Assembly: GCF_900103525.1 (NCBI RefSeq)
Contig: NZ_FNHN01000010.1
Location: forward strand, 62,001-126,000
Reading direction: 5' to 3'
Length of the DNA stretch: 64,000 nucleotides
Origin: Bacillus sp. OK048
Lineage (GTDB): Bacteria; Bacillota; Bacilli; Bacillales; Cytobacillaceae
The position numbers and the translations under genes were made by a program. The notes beneath the pieces were generated by a model. It saw nothing but the letters and a program-made list of their open reading frames with translations. It was not told the origin of the DNA and did no database searches. Of the stretch, positions 34,180 through 44,046 are shown piece after piece. Positions within the stretch are counted from its first letter, which is position 1. Each line of letters opens with the position of its first letter.

Positions 34180-35043
34180 TTACATCAGTACTTCTCGCAG
34201 AAGTATTCCAAGTAAGAGACCGATAAACATCGATGCCAGAGTACCAAGAAGGAAATATTCGGCCCAGTCCCGATCATCCATCTGTTTAAATCGTGCAATC
34301 GACTTTGCGGCAACAATAAATCCAATTGCTGGATAGGCACTATAATAGGTTAAAACCAAAACTAATAATCTCTCAATATAGCCAATTAATTTTCCCCTAG
34401 AGAGATCATGTTTGCTAAAAATCGTGTAGTTATATTCCTCGGTCAAGCCTCTTTTTCCACTTATTCTGTTCGCAAAATAATCCTCTTGTTGGTCATTTTT
34501 AAACACGTACTTGCCTTCAAAGGTTAATAGATGATTAGGAAATGAACCCAGGAGAATTTTTATCATGTGTCCAGCTACACTCGTTGCCAGAATAAAAATG
34601 ATTAAAATAAACAATGTAGTATTTACAGTGCTTAATCCTCCGTCGTGAAGGATAAGATTATGTATGATCGTAATATCGATTCCCAAAAAAAGTTTGCAGG
34701 CAAGAAGAATCGATAGAAAATGGAGTAACTGATCTAATAAGAAGAAGCCCAGTCGTTTTAGATTTTCTTCCTTATTAATGTTAACTCTATCAAGGAGCTT
34801 TATTTTTAGTAAGTCGACCACCAGGTGGGTACCCACTATAAAAAGCAAGGTTAAAATAATATTTTTTAATTCACTCACATCATTAAAATAAAACAGCAAA
34901 AAGCCCACCAGAACTAGTAGATTCACGAGAAAATGATGTCCGATATGCTTCTTTATATTTTTCATTTTATCTAATACCATTTCGTCAGTCTGCATATAAA
35001 AATCTGCAATCAGATGGGCGAGAACAAGGGTTAATAGTAGCAT
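34180..35043 (-). CDS. DUF3307 membrane protein
   Basis: A 287-residue integral membrane protein. The N-terminus LVLAHLIADFYMQTDEMV matches DUF3307 (HLxADFxxQ). Hydrophobic segments follow near residues 37-55, 60-78, 105-120, 135-155, 225-250 and 262-285. The family is often encoded beside SatD-like proteins, as here (12-base gap after the upstream gene). RBS GAGGAG. Function unknown; the conserved HADF motif suggests binding of a ligand or metal in the membrane. Confidence 0.88.
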   Translation of the reverse strand: MLLLTLVLAHLIADFYMQTDEMVLDKMKNIKKHIGHHFLVNLLVLVGFLLFYFNDVSELKNIILTLLFIVGTHLVVDLLKIKLLDRVNINKEENLKRLGFFLLDQLLHFLSILLACKLFLGIDITIIHNLILHDGGLSTVNTTLFILIIFILATSVAGHMIKILLGSFPNHLLTFEGKYVFKNDQQEDYFANRISGKRGLTEEYNYTIFSKHDLSRGKLIGYIERLLVLVLTYYSAYPAIGFIVAAKSIARFKQMDDRDWAEYFLLGTLASMFIGLLLGILLREVLM

Positions 35044-35055
35044 GGATTCTCCTCT

Positions 35056-35841
35056 CTACTGGGAAATTACTTTATTTAGATTTTCTTTCAGATGGTTTCT
35101 AATTGATTCTTTTAACGAATCACTAACAACATTTCCTTGATCATTTACATAAGATTTTTCCTGCAAGGAATTAAGGATTGTGATCAATTCGCCAAAAACA
35201 TTTAGTATTTCTCCGGATTTCCCCTTTTTAAAATGGCTTGAAATCGTTGGTGCCGTTTTACCAAGCAATGCTCCTGCTGCTTTTTGCTGCTGGAGAATTA
35301 GGTAATACGTACAAACCTGCTCCTGAATATGTGTTTGCTCCTGCAACATCGTCATCTGTAAACGCAATAAAGAATTGATTAATATCTCAAACTCATTACG
35401 AAATAGATTATAAGAAGATAATGTTTTATTTTCATAAAATTGATCAAGCTCAAATTTAAATAGCGGTCTTCCTTGTTCCTGTTTCAATAAATCATTAGCA
35501 TACCTTGCTTGCTTAATTAAGGGATGAATCCACTTCTCTATATCCACTGCCTCTAACTCTTTATCAATATCTCCAAAGGAAAAACCAAAATAAGGAGGAT
35601 GATCTTTAAATTTCCATATTCGGCTAATAAAAAATGCAAGAATATAGGCCGTTGAATACCCATAACCAACAAAAATTATTTCATCGCCTGCTCTGTGTTT
35701 CACCTTGCAATAAACTACTTCCTTTGTCCAAATGTTAATCCAGTAGACTAAATCATCTAAGTAGTTCGTTAATTTTTCACCCATGGCTGGTGACGAAGAG
35801 TTACTGACATCTAGAATAAAAATTGAAATCGGCCGGTTCAT
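35056..35841 (-). CDS. SatD-like protein with C-terminal HTH
   Basis: A 261-residue protein starting MNRPISIFILDVSNSS. It has KHRAGDEIIFVGYGYSTAY in the first third, a pattern resembling SatD/nucleotide-cyclase-like folds. Around residue 195 is a helix-turn-helix-like stretch (LLGKTAPTISSHFKKGK). Its partner is the DUF3307 gene downstream. Two palindromes (35862 and 35920) lie directly upstream, so the HTH may autoregulate the pair. RBS AAGGGGT. Assignment to SatD is from pattern and gene pairing, not from a search. Confidence 0.72.
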   Translation of the reverse strand: MNRPISIFILDVSNSSSPAMGEKLTNYLDDLVYWINIWTKEVVYCKVKHRAGDEIIFVGYGYSTAYILAFFISRIWKFKDHPPYFGFSFGDIDKELEAVDIEKWIHPLIKQARYANDLLKQEQGRPLFKFELDQFYENKTLSSYNLFRNEFEILINSLLRLQMTMLQEQTHIQEQVCTYYLILQQQKAAGALLGKTAPTISSHFKKGKSGEILNVFGELITILNSLQEKSYVNDQGNVVSDSLKESIRNHLKENLNKVISQ

Positions 35842-35861
35842 AGTTTACCCCTTACCATAAG

Positions 35862-35879
35862 TTAGATTATATAATCTAA
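35862..35879. promoter_or_regulatory. Perfect 18-base palindrome, operator 1 of the SatD-DUF3307 pair
   Basis: TTAGATTATATAATCTAA is a perfect inverted repeat lying 21 bases upstream of the SatD-like start codon, across the expected promoter. Confidence 0.8.
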
Positions 35880-35919
35880 TTTTATTGATTTTAGAGTAAA
35901 TAGTCAAACCTTAGTTAAA

Positions 35920-35937
35920 TTAGATTGTATAATCTAA
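35920..35937. promoter_or_regulatory. Second 18-base palindrome, operator 2
   Basis: TTAGATTGTATAATCTAA has one mismatched pair. Its centre is 58 bases from that of operator 1, and its end touches the stop codon of the helicase gene at 35938. Confidence 0.8.
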
Positions 35938-38214
35938 TTAAATAACAATAAAATTCCGCCATTCCTGCGGAAGGAGGGTTTGGTATTGCCGTTGTAGAAA
36001 TCTATCGTCTACGAGCACGATGGTCCCGTGGTCCTCCTCTGATCGAATCAGCCGTCCCCCTGCTTGTAGAACCTTATTCATACCAGGGAAAACATAGGCG
36101 TAATCATATCCGTTTTTTTCCTTCTGATTAAAATGCTCCTTTATTAGATTACGTTCATAACAAAGCTGTGGCAGCCCTACTCCTATAACAACCACACCAT
36201 TTAACCGATCCCCTTTTAAATCTACGCCCTCAGAAAAAACCCCGCCAAGAACAGCGAAACCTATCAGTGTTTCTGTTTGATTCGGTTTGAACTGTTCCAA
36301 AAATGCTTCTCTCTCCTTTTCAGACATCCCCGCTCCTTGAAGCAAGGTATTGATTCCTGGAAATTCATTGATAAACTGGTCATATACTGTAAGCAAATAA
36401 TGATAGGATGGAAAAAAGATTAAATAATTCCCCGGCCGATTTTGAATTAAGGAATGGATCATCGAAACAATTTTCCCTTTCGTTCGCTCACGGTCACGGT
36501 ACCTGGTTGACAATGGCTTTATAAAAATATCTGTCTGTTCCTCTTTAAATGGAGACGGAATAGACAAGGAATAATCCTCCTCTTTACCGCCTAGAATATC
36601 CTGATAATAGGGAAGTGGTGAAAGGGTAGCTGAAAAAAACACTTTCGAACGATATCCTTTGCCCATTTTCTGAAGCAGTTTTGAAGGGTCGATACAAAAC
36701 AGCTTCAATGTAACATCGTTCTTATCTTTCTCTCCATATATCACATAGTGGTCATCTAGTAATTCTACAATTTTCAAGAAGGCATTCACCTTGAAGTACA
36801 GTTCGAGAAGATTTGGAGAGGTCTCCAATTGCAGAATAGGTTGGGATGCTTCCATAAATTGGTTCAAAAGTACAACTAGTCCCTCATCAAGTTCTTCTAT
36901 GGTAAATTCATTCTGGTCATCATTGCCTTTTTTAAAAGAAATAAACCAAGAATTTACCTTATTCGCACTTTCATATATCACTTTATTGACACTTTTAAAC
37001 TCCTTTTTTATTTGGAGAAATAGGTCTTTATTAAGTGAAGCCGAAAACATCTCTCTTCCGCGATCAACAAGATTATGAGCTTCATCAACTAATAACAGTG
37101 TAGTCTTTTTCTGTTCTTCAAACAGTCGTTTTAATGATACGCGTGGGTCAAATATATAATTGTAATCACAAATAATCGCGTCCGCAACATAAGCAAGATC
37201 AAGGGAGAATTCAAAAGGACAAACCGTATGCTTATGAGCATATTCCTCAATTACATCTCGGTTCATCGAACTTTCATTTGCCGCGATATCTAAAATAGCT
37301 TCATTTATTCGATCATAGTATCCATTGGCAAACTCACAATAATCCTTTTGGCATTTCGTTTCGTCCTTAAAACAAACCTTTTCTTTCGCCGTAATCGTTA
37401 CCGATTTCATACAAAGTCCGCAAGAACGCATTCGGCTAGCAGCCTCTTCTGCAGTTGTCCTTGTAATCGTTTTAGCTGTTAGATAAAAAATACGCTCTAG
37501 TTCCCCTTCACCAAAAGCTTTGATTGCTGGGAAGAAGGTAGATATTGTTTTACCAATCCCAGTAGGTGCTTTTACGAACAAACTCTTTTTTTCTGATAGG
37601 GTCTTATAAACAGCACCTGTCAGTTTGCGTTGCCCTGCCCGGTACGATTCGAATGGGAAAACCAGTTGCTTACTGCTTTCATTTCGCACATTTCGATGAT
37701 CAGATATTAATTTTGCGAAGGGATAATAGTTCTCTACTACATCATGTGCAAAGACTTCGAGTTCCTCAAACGTAAAACATTTCTTTAAATATTTCCTTTC
37801 ATCACTTTCAACCTGTACATAGGTCAATTGGACAAAGATTTTTCCCAAATGATGATCTTTTGCGTAGATGTATGCATACATTTTCGCTTGTGCCCAATGA
37901 ACGGGTAGTCCCTCACTTTCAAGCTGGTCTAACGGAAGGGAGGTAGACTTAATTTCATCAATCGTCAGCCCATCCTCCCCAACCAATAACCCGTCACATC
38001 TTCCATCAATTGTAAATAGTAGTTCTTTAAAGGCAAGTTCAGTTCGAAGGTATACTTCCTTTTGGTCAGATTCTTTATAGGTACTTTGAATTTGTTGGTG
38101 AATTCTCGTACCATCTAAAAGCGCGGATTGCGATCGAAACCTGTTATCAATACTTCCACTGCTAAATACATTTTCCACCAGCGCTCTAACCGCAATGCGA
38201 ATGGTATTTGTCAA
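35938..38214 (-). CDS. Rad3/XPD-type DNA helicase with N-terminal PD-(D/E)XK-like domain
   Basis: A 758-residue DinG-family helicase. The first 150 residues look like a RecB/Cas4-type nuclease (GRCDGLL, then IDEIKST and the helix HWAQAKMYAYIYA). Walker A KAPTGIGKT is near 218. Cysteines of an iron-sulfur domain follow (MRSCGLC, KEKVCF, TKCQKDYC), then LLVDEAHN (DEAH box) and VLQAGGRLIRSEEDHG. TTG 38214 is preferred because it yields MTNTIRIAVRALVE with AGCAGGTG upstream. A LexA-like box lies 23 bases upstream, so it is probably a DNA-repair enzyme. Confidence 0.9.
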   Translation of the reverse strand: MTNTIRIAVRALVENVFSSGSIDNRFRSQSALLDGTRIHQQIQSTYKESDQKEVYLRTELAFKELLFTIDGRCDGLLVGEDGLTIDEIKSTSLPLDQLESEGLPVHWAQAKMYAYIYAKDHHLGKIFVQLTYVQVESDERKYLKKCFTFEELEVFAHDVVENYYPFAKLISDHRNVRNESSKQLVFPFESYRAGQRKLTGAVYKTLSEKKSLFVKAPTGIGKTISTFFPAIKAFGEGELERIFYLTAKTITRTTAEEAASRMRSCGLCMKSVTITAKEKVCFKDETKCQKDYCEFANGYYDRINEAILDIAANESSMNRDVIEEYAHKHTVCPFEFSLDLAYVADAIICDYNYIFDPRVSLKRLFEEQKKTTLLLVDEAHNLVDRGREMFSASLNKDLFLQIKKEFKSVNKVIYESANKVNSWFISFKKGNDDQNEFTIEELDEGLVVLLNQFMEASQPILQLETSPNLLELYFKVNAFLKIVELLDDHYVIYGEKDKNDVTLKLFCIDPSKLLQKMGKGYRSKVFFSATLSPLPYYQDILGGKEEDYSLSIPSPFKEEQTDIFIKPLSTRYRDRERTKGKIVSMIHSLIQNRPGNYLIFFPSYHYLLTVYDQFINEFPGINTLLQGAGMSEKEREAFLEQFKPNQTETLIGFAVLGGVFSEGVDLKGDRLNGVVVIGVGLPQLCYERNLIKEHFNQKEKNGYDYAYVFPGMNKVLQAGGRLIRSEEDHGTIVLVDDRFLQRQYQTLLPQEWRNFIVI

Positions 38215-38236
38215 GAATATCACCTGCTTCCATATG

Positions 38237-38250
38237 AGAATATACGTTTG
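38237..38250. promoter_or_regulatory. LexA-like (SOS) box
   Basis: AGAATATACGTTTG resembles the Bacillus SOS consensus CGAACRNRYGTTYC and shares the same T at position five with the recA-type box. It sits between the divergent helicase and YqcI/YcgG genes, beside a TATAAT hexamer at 38251-38256. Confidence 0.45.
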
Positions 38251-38340
38251 TATAATAGTATAACAGATAGCTCTTCATTTTGGGACACTCACTCGAAAAA
38301 CTCCTCTCGCATAATCTATTGTGGAGAGGAGATCATTGTT

Positions 38341-39081
38341 ATGAATCTATTTACAAATGAAAACATCCATCAAATGTCCCTTAAAGGGTGGCAAAAGGAT
38401 GCCATTGAAAAATTCAATACGAAGATAAGTGATAAAGAAAAACTCTTCCCTTGTATTCCAGCTACGATGGGATATCACCTGAATCAGTTTTATTATGGAT
38501 TTGTTCCAAATTTACAAACTCCAGTTTCTTCTAATGAATTTGCACTCTTGCTAAAGGAATATTCGACCATCTATAAGTCGATTGGTGCCTATACATCACT
38601 CATCATTTTTTATGAACCTTTTCCAGATATAGAAAAGCCAATTTCTGTAGTACAATATGAACAGTTGTTTTGGGATCAGCTAAATCTACTCACTAAATCG
38701 GATGCGGTAGAATGGCCAAATCATATCCCAACAGATCCCAAACAACCTATGTGGGAGTTTTGCTTTCATGGCGAACAATATTTTATGTACTGTGCCACAC
38801 CTGCCCACATTAATAGAAAAAGCAGGCATTTCCCGTATTTTATGCTTGCGATTACTCCAAGATGGGTATTAGAAAAGTTTACATCCTCACCTTTGCATAC
38901 CGAAAAAATGAAATCGAGAATTCGCGACAGATTAGCAGCGTATGATTCGATATCTATTCATCCAGATTTAAATTCGTATGGACAAAATGATAACTATGAA
39001 TGGAAACAATACTTCCTTAGAGACGATAATACGACTTTATCGAAATGTCCATTCCATAAAAAAAGTAGAGAACAAGAATAA
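38341..39081 (+). CDS. YqcI/YcgG family protein
   Basis: A 246-residue protein. FPCIPATMGYHLNQFYYGF, FYEPFPDIEKPISVVQYEQLFWDQLN, PMWEFCFHGEQYFMYCATPAH and the C-terminal KCPFHKK are the PF08892 pattern. One member, GntA of guanitoxin biosynthesis, is a heme-dependent N-hydroxylase, so a heme or oxygenase function is possible; the Cys and His residues are suitable ligands. ATG 38341 follows GAGAGGAGA; upstream codons in frame have no RBS. Divergent from the helicase. Confidence 0.9.
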   Translation: MNLFTNENIHQMSLKGWQKDAIEKFNTKISDKEKLFPCIPATMGYHLNQFYYGFVPNLQTPVSSNEFALLLKEYSTIYKSIGAYTSLIIFYEPFPDIEKPISVVQYEQLFWDQLNLLTKSDAVEWPNHIPTDPKQPMWEFCFHGEQYFMYCATPAHINRKSRHFPYFMLAITPRWVLEKFTSSPLHTEKMKSRIRDRLAAYDSISIHPDLNSYGQNDNYEWKQYFLRDDNTTLSKCPFHKKSREQE

Positions 39082-39092
39082 ACTTGTTCTCT
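39067..39092 (-). terminator. Terminator of proBA
   Basis: AGAGAACAAG and CTTGTTCTCT form a perfect ten-base stem with a six-base loop. On the minus strand it is followed by a T-rich run. It overlaps the 3' end of the YqcI/YcgG gene. Confidence 0.75.
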
Positions 39093-39099
39093 ACCACAC

Positions 39100-40353
39100 T
39101 TATGATCGAATTTGTCCTGTACCTTGTACAATTGCCTTTGAAGTAGTAATAGCCCTAAGTCCCATTGGTCCCCTAGCGTGAAGTTTTTGTGTACTTATCC
39201 CAATTTCGGCACCATAGCCAAATTGCTCACCATCGGTAAAGCGTGTTGACGCGTTATGGTAAACAACAGCTGCATCAACTGCCTGAAAGAATAACCGAAC
39301 ATTTTTGTCATTCTCGCTAATAATGGCTTCGGAATGCTTCGACCCATATTGGTCAATATGCTCAATTGCTTCATGCACATCGTTGACCAGTTTTACCGAT
39401 AATATCGGTGCTAGAAATTCCGTGTGCCAATCTTTTTCAGTGGCTATTTTTACAAACGAATACTCCAAAGCCAACAATTCATCGCCTCTTAGTTCAACTC
39501 CATTATCCCTAAGTGAATGCAGCATCTCCGAAACATATGGCCAACTTTTTTGAATCAGCAAGGTTTCAGCCGCATTACATACAGAAGGACGGTGCATTTT
39601 TGCGTTAATGGAAATATCAATCGCCATTTGCTTTTGAGCAGTTTCGTCAATGAATAAATGACAATTTCCCACACCTGTCTCCAGGACAGGTACAGTCGCA
39701 TTTTCAATCACAGATTGAATCAAACCTGCTCCTCCGCGTGGAATCAATACATCTAGATATTGATTCAGTTTGAACATTTTTGCTGCTGTCTCTCTGCTCG
39801 TATCTTCAAGAAGCTGAACAGCATCTGCAGGGATCTTACTTTCAGCAAGAGCCTGACGCATAACATGAACTAGCGCTTTATTGGAATGAAGTGCAGAAGT
39901 GCTTCCTCTTAATAAAACAGCATTTCCTGCCTTTAAGCACAAGCTTCCCGCATCAACGGTTACATTCGGACGAGCCTCATAAACCATGCCGATGACACCT
40001 AGTGGAACACGAACAGTTTGGATCTGTAAACCATTCGGACGCTCCCATGATTCGATGATTTCTCCAATTGGGTCATCTAATTTAATCAACTGATGAATTC
40101 CTTCAACAATCTGTTCTATCCTCTCTTCTGTAAGCAATAACCGATCCAATAAAGAAGGAATGAAGCCTTTTTCTTCGCCTGCCCGAATATCTTTAGCATT
40201 TTCAATTAAAATAAACTCTTTTTCATTTAATAAACGATCAGCCATCAACAATAAGGCTTCATTTTTCTCTTCAGTGGATAAAATAGCAAGTGCTTTAGAA
40301 GCTAACCTTAGTTTTTTTGCTTTTCCTAGTAATTCACTCATATTCAACTTCAC
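39100..40353 (-). CDS. proA: Glutamate-5-semialdehyde dehydrogenase (gamma-glutamyl phosphate reductase)
   Basis: A 417-residue enzyme of proline synthesis reducing glutamyl-5-phosphate with NADPH. It contains [49 protein letters not shown], the catalytic Cys in [12 protein letters not shown] and [19 protein letters not shown]. It overlaps proB by four bases (ATGA), so the two are translationally coupled under the T-box. Confidence 0.97.
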   Translation of the reverse strand: MKLNMSELLGKAKKLRLASKALAILSTEEKNEALLLMADRLLNEKEFILIENAKDIRAGEEKGFIPSLLDRLLLTEERIEQIVEGIHQLIKLDDPIGEIIESWERPNGLQIQTVRVPLGVIGMVYEARPNVTVDAGSLCLKAGNAVLLRGSTSALHSNKALVHVMRQALAESKIPADAVQLLEDTSRETAAKMFKLNQYLDVLIPRGGAGLIQSVIENATVPVLETGVGNCHLFIDETAQKQMAIDISINAKMHRPSVCNAAETLLIQKSWPYVSEMLHSLRDNGVELRGDELLALEYSFVKIATEKDWHTEFLAPILSVKLVNDVHEAIEHIDQYGSKHSEAIISENDKNVRLFFQAVDAAVVYHNASTRFTDGEQFGYGAEIGISTQKLHARGPMGLRAITTSKAIVQGTGQIRS

Positions 40354-41462
40354 TCCTCTGGCAGACTGACCCAGTTATTACGATGAATCACTTCTGCACG
40401 TTTATTAATTGAAAAAATTTTTGTTTTCTCACCAGGCATCCCTTTCACCATTTGGAGATTCTTTGATGAATAATAGATTTGCCCCTTACCAATTAGTTCG
40501 CCTTTTTGATTGTGAACCTCGACTACATCCATTGCGTTAAAATCACCAATCACTTTCGTAACACCGACAGGTAAAAGACTTTTTCCGTTTGTAAGAATTG
40601 CATCTTCTGCTCCTTTATCAATTTCGACTACACCAGCAGATTGGGAATGAAAAGCAATCCATTGCTTTTTCTTTTGCATCTGTGTTTGGAAAGGACCGCC
40701 AATATAGGTCCCATCCCCTTTTCCCTCTAAAATAGTCGATAGTTTCTCCTTTCCCTGACCGGTTCCAACAAAGACGCTGACCCCGAAGGAAAGTGCTTTT
40801 TTTGCAGCAAGAAGCTTTGATTTCATTCCCCCAGTTCCAACGGAAGAACCACTGTCTCCTGCAGCAGAAAGGAATTCATCGGTAACTCTTGGGATATAAT
40901 CAATCCTCTTTGCTGTCTTTAACACATTCGGATTGCCGTTATACAACCCATTTATATCTGTCAAAATAATTAAGGCATTCGCATGCAGGAAACCACTCAC
41001 GAGGGCTGACAACAAATCATTGTCTCCAAATGTCAATTCCTCAATCGACACCGAATCATTTTCATTAATGATGGGAATAACACCCCTTTGAAGCAGTTCC
41101 GATATTGTGTTGTAAAGATTATGAAACCTTTCAAGGCTATAAAAATCCTCCCTTGTTAATAAAATTTGGGCGGGCACAATAGCAAATTCTTTGAATTGTA
41201 AAATATAATGCTGCATCAATAATCCTTGTCCTACTGCAGCAGCCGCCTGCTTTCCAGCGACAGTTTTAGGTCTGGCAGGATAACCAAGTGCACCGAATCC
41301 TGCAGCTACCGCACCGGAAGTAATCAGAATGACATCATGACCTAATTGTTTTATATAGGCAAGTGCTTCGATATGGTCACGAATTTTCTCTTCAGAAATG
41401 GTCCCTGAAGCTGTGGTTAACGAGCTGCTCCCAATTTTTACTACCACAAGTTGTTTCTTCAT
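40350..41462 (-). CDS. proB: Glutamate 5-kinase
   Basis: A 370-residue kinase making glutamyl-5-phosphate. The amino acid kinase domain has [29 protein letters not shown] and [18 protein letters not shown]-terminal PUA domain follows from about residue 275 ([16 protein letters not shown]). ATG 41462, with AGGAG eight bases upstream, is preferred over the GTG just before it. Regulated by the proline T-box immediately upstream. Confidence 0.97.
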   Translation of the reverse strand: MKKQLVVVKIGSSSLTTASGTISEEKIRDHIEALAYIKQLGHDVILITSGAVAAGFGALGYPARPKTVAGKQAAAAVGQGLLMQHYILQFKEFAIVPAQILLTREDFYSLERFHNLYNTISELLQRGVIPIINENDSVSIEELTFGDNDLLSALVSGFLHANALIILTDINGLYNGNPNVLKTAKRIDYIPRVTDEFLSAAGDSGSSVGTGGMKSKLLAAKKALSFGVSVFVGTGQGKEKLSTILEGKGDGTYIGGPFQTQMQKKKQWIAFHSQSAGVVEIDKGAEDAILTNGKSLLPVGVTKVIGDFNAMDVVEVHNQKGELIGKGQIYYSSKNLQMVKGMPGEKTKIFSINKRAEVIHRNNWVSLPEE

Positions 41463-41484
41463 CACTCTTACTCCTGTCTTTGAA

Positions 41485-41728
41485 AAATAAAAAAAACGAC
41501 TCTTCTGTCCTAAAAAAGGACGGAAAAATCGTTTTCCGCGGTACCACCTTTATTGATGCTAAAAAAACATCCTCTTGAATCCGTAACGTGGAGAAACGGC
41601 TTATGTTTGCATAAGCGGCTTTATGGGGCAGGTTCAATCTTTTTCCCGTGAGAAACCTTCCAGCCTGTGGGTTTCACTCTCTTACACGTTTCCAAGTTTA
41701 CTAATCCCATACCATTATCTTTTTGTAA
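41485..41728 (-). ncRNA. T-box riboswitch (proline) in the proBA leader
   Basis: The minus strand carries the invariant T-box GGTGGTACCGCG (41537-41548) in the antiterminator. It is followed by a terminator hairpin (41493-41535; arms AAAACGA...GTCC and GGAC...TCGTTTT) with a T-run. In Stem I the specifier region reads GAACCTGCC, giving codon CCU (Pro) at 41630-41632. Uncharged tRNA-Pro should therefore stabilise the antiterminator and switch on proBA when proline is scarce. Stem I begins near 41728. Confidence 0.93.
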
Positions 41729-41796
41729 TTTTCCTTATTATCTAAAGAAATGAGTGAATTGTCAAGGTAGTTTTTTGAAAATTAAATTTTATTCCA

Positions 41797-44046
41797 CTAT
41801 AAATCATTCGGTAAAAACTGGCCGATTAAATAATCACATATCTTTTCAGAGACTACTCTTGCCGCAATAAAAGGAGGTTGAATCCCTTTTCCCCTTTCTA
41901 GAGGGTGCCCAAGCCACATAATCCGCTGGTCGATGATGATGAAAGGGAAATTGGCTCCTTCCTCTTGCATGTAGTCAGGTTGTAACTCTGGCCGGGCTTG
42001 TTTAGAAATCAATGTTAATACTACAGAAGGTTTACGTTTCATAAATACATTTTTCCATTCTTCTGATAATACCATATGCTCTGATAAGGAAATAACAATA
42101 GAGGACCGGGCTTGTTCTATATCTATGAAAACCTTGTCTACTTTCAGTGCATGAATCCACTGTAATCTAGGAAGCTGATTTTTTATCCATGACCCAATAT
42201 CTTTCGTCCTTACGCTTTGTTGTTGTTTTTCCTGATGCTCGACGAGCTGTCTAATTGTTTTTCGATTATAGACATGTTTACGAATAAAGGCGTGATTACA
42301 AACATGGATGAATTTTCCTTTTGTCCTCGTTATTGCTACATTAATAAGTCGTTCACTATCTTTCCCGGTTAAAAGCATTCCAGCACGTTCCTGTGGGTCG
42401 GAATCAACTGTATCAAATACCATGACGTCTCGTTCACTGCCCTGAAAACGATGAACAGTAGCTGATACAATATCTGCACTTAACCGTTCTTTTTCATATA
42501 AGTCCTGGAGGAGAAGATCCATTAAATTAGCTTGAGCACGGTAGGGGGTAACATATCCGATTGAACGGACGCCGCTTAGATAAGATTCATGAATTAATTG
42601 AAATGAAAGTAGAAGCTGCCAAAGATTGATCCTTGAATTAGATGTTTTTTCATTCAAACAAAAAGCACCCATATAGCTTGTATCTAAAAGGATGGCTGCC
42701 CGCCCAGGAAATGGTGCGTACTCTACAATCTTGTTCCTGCTTATGCGTACACTCTCATGGTCACCCACTAGCGATTGATAGATGTACCTATTGGTAAAAG
42801 CTGAAATATCCGGATGCATCCTTCGTTGTTCCTTTAATAAAAATAAATGTGGATGAAGTTTTCCAGACTCTACCCATTCTGCCACACCAGCTCGATGAAA
42901 AATATCCTCTTTAAGCCATTTGGTGACAAATGAATCCCTTGAAGAAGCAATTGGTGGCAATTGTTTAAAATCTCCACAAATAATGACTCTTTTTCCAAGC
43001 GTTGCTGCAAATGCCGCCTGTGGTATGTATGCCATACTTGCTTCATCAAGTATAACAACATCAAATTCCTTGCCATAAATAGCAGGATCACTAGCTGCCT
43101 TTGCAAGTGTTGATCCGACCACTAACGCATCTTTTACAAATTCACTTTCCTTTTGCCGTATCTTTTCAAGTAGTTTAGCAATCTTTTTCTCAAGTTCCAA
43201 GAGGTGATTGGAGTCTCTTTTACTAAAGGAACGGGCTAAATCCTGTTTTAAATTTCTTCTTTCTTCTATTAACATGTCTTTCTCTGTAATCAGACTCGGA
43301 TCCAGTTTTACCATGAGCTGATTGATTGAAAGTGGTTCTTCGCTATCTTCAACCACTCCAGTATTAAAACCGTAACGAAGTATATCCCCTACATGGAAAC
43401 GGGCTTTCTTTTTAATAAAAGCTGCAATTTCACTAATTAATACATCCACCGCTTGATTACTGTGCGAAAGGATAAGTACTGATTTTTCTTGAAAATATTT
43501 ATTAGCGGCAACCCGGGCTAGTGTATACGTTTTCCCTGTACCAGGCGGTCCCCACACAAAGGTAACTGGATTGTATTTTGATCGTAAAACTACTTCATGG
43601 ACATTGCTTTTTATTTTTTCTTTTGGATGGTTAGCAGGCATTGAAGGATTCATTAATCGATGGACTCTTACCCGTTTTTGTTTACTTTTGTTAATTTCAT
43701 CCAGCCTTTCAATAAGCTTTTCGAGTAGCTCCCAAGGATCATGAAATATCAGGGCTTCAGTGATTAAATCACCTAAGGATTGCTCTAATTGGACAATTAT
43801 TCCTTTTCCTTCCGATGATAGAGCTCTTCCTCCTTGCTTCAAACCGCCCCATACAAGAGTAATGGAGGAACCAACTGGTATTTTTAATGAAAACGCAGTG
43901 TCAAAATAATAAGTAAATGTACCATCGGTGGATAGCAGTCTGCCATTTGTCACTTTGTATTTGTTACTTCCGTATTTTTTCAAGTAGATAATTTCATTTT
44001 GGAGTGCTTGCTGCCACTCTTTAATATATAAATTCGTTTTTGTCAT
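41797..44046 (-). CDS. DNA2/NAM7-type superfamily 1 helicase
   Basis: A 749-residue AAA helicase. Walker A VWGPPGTGKTYT is at residues 164-175. HSNQAVDVLI (Ia), VILDEASMA (DEAS box II), ICGDFKQLPPI (III), YVTPYRAQANLM (IV), VHRFQGSERDVMVFD (V) and NVAITRTKGK (VI) follow in order, placing it in the Upf1/IGHMBP2-like group. The C-terminal 130 residues form a separate domain (VDKVFIDIEQARSSIVISLSEH, WLGHPLERGKG) that may be PLD-like. Monocistronic, RBS AAGG; probably acts in RNA or DNA remodelling or repair. Confidence 0.9.
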   Translation of the reverse strand: MTKTNLYIKEWQQALQNEIIYLKKYGSNKYKVTNGRLLSTDGTFTYYFDTAFSLKIPVGSSITLVWGGLKQGGRALSSEGKGIIVQLEQSLGDLITEALIFHDPWELLEKLIERLDEINKSKQKRVRVHRLMNPSMPANHPKEKIKSNVHEVVLRSKYNPVTFVWGPPGTGKTYTLARVAANKYFQEKSVLILSHSNQAVDVLISEIAAFIKKKARFHVGDILRYGFNTGVVEDSEEPLSINQLMVKLDPSLITEKDMLIEERRNLKQDLARSFSKRDSNHLLELEKKIAKLLEKIRQKESEFVKDALVVGSTLAKAASDPAIYGKEFDVVILDEASMAYIPQAAFAATLGKRVIICGDFKQLPPIASSRDSFVTKWLKEDIFHRAGVAEWVESGKLHPHLFLLKEQRRMHPDISAFTNRYIYQSLVGDHESVRISRNKIVEYAPFPGRAAILLDTSYMGAFCLNEKTSNSRINLWQLLLSFQLIHESYLSGVRSIGYVTPYRAQANLMDLLLQDLYEKERLSADIVSATVHRFQGSERDVMVFDTVDSDPQERAGMLLTGKDSERLINVAITRTKGKFIHVCNHAFIRKHVYNRKTIRQLVEHQEKQQQSVRTKDIGSWIKNQLPRLQWIHALKVDKVFIDIEQARSSIVISLSEHMVLSEEWKNVFMKRKPSVVLTLISKQARPELQPDYMQEEGANFPFIIIDQRIMWLGHPLERGKGIQPPFIAARVVSEKICDYLIGQFLPNDL

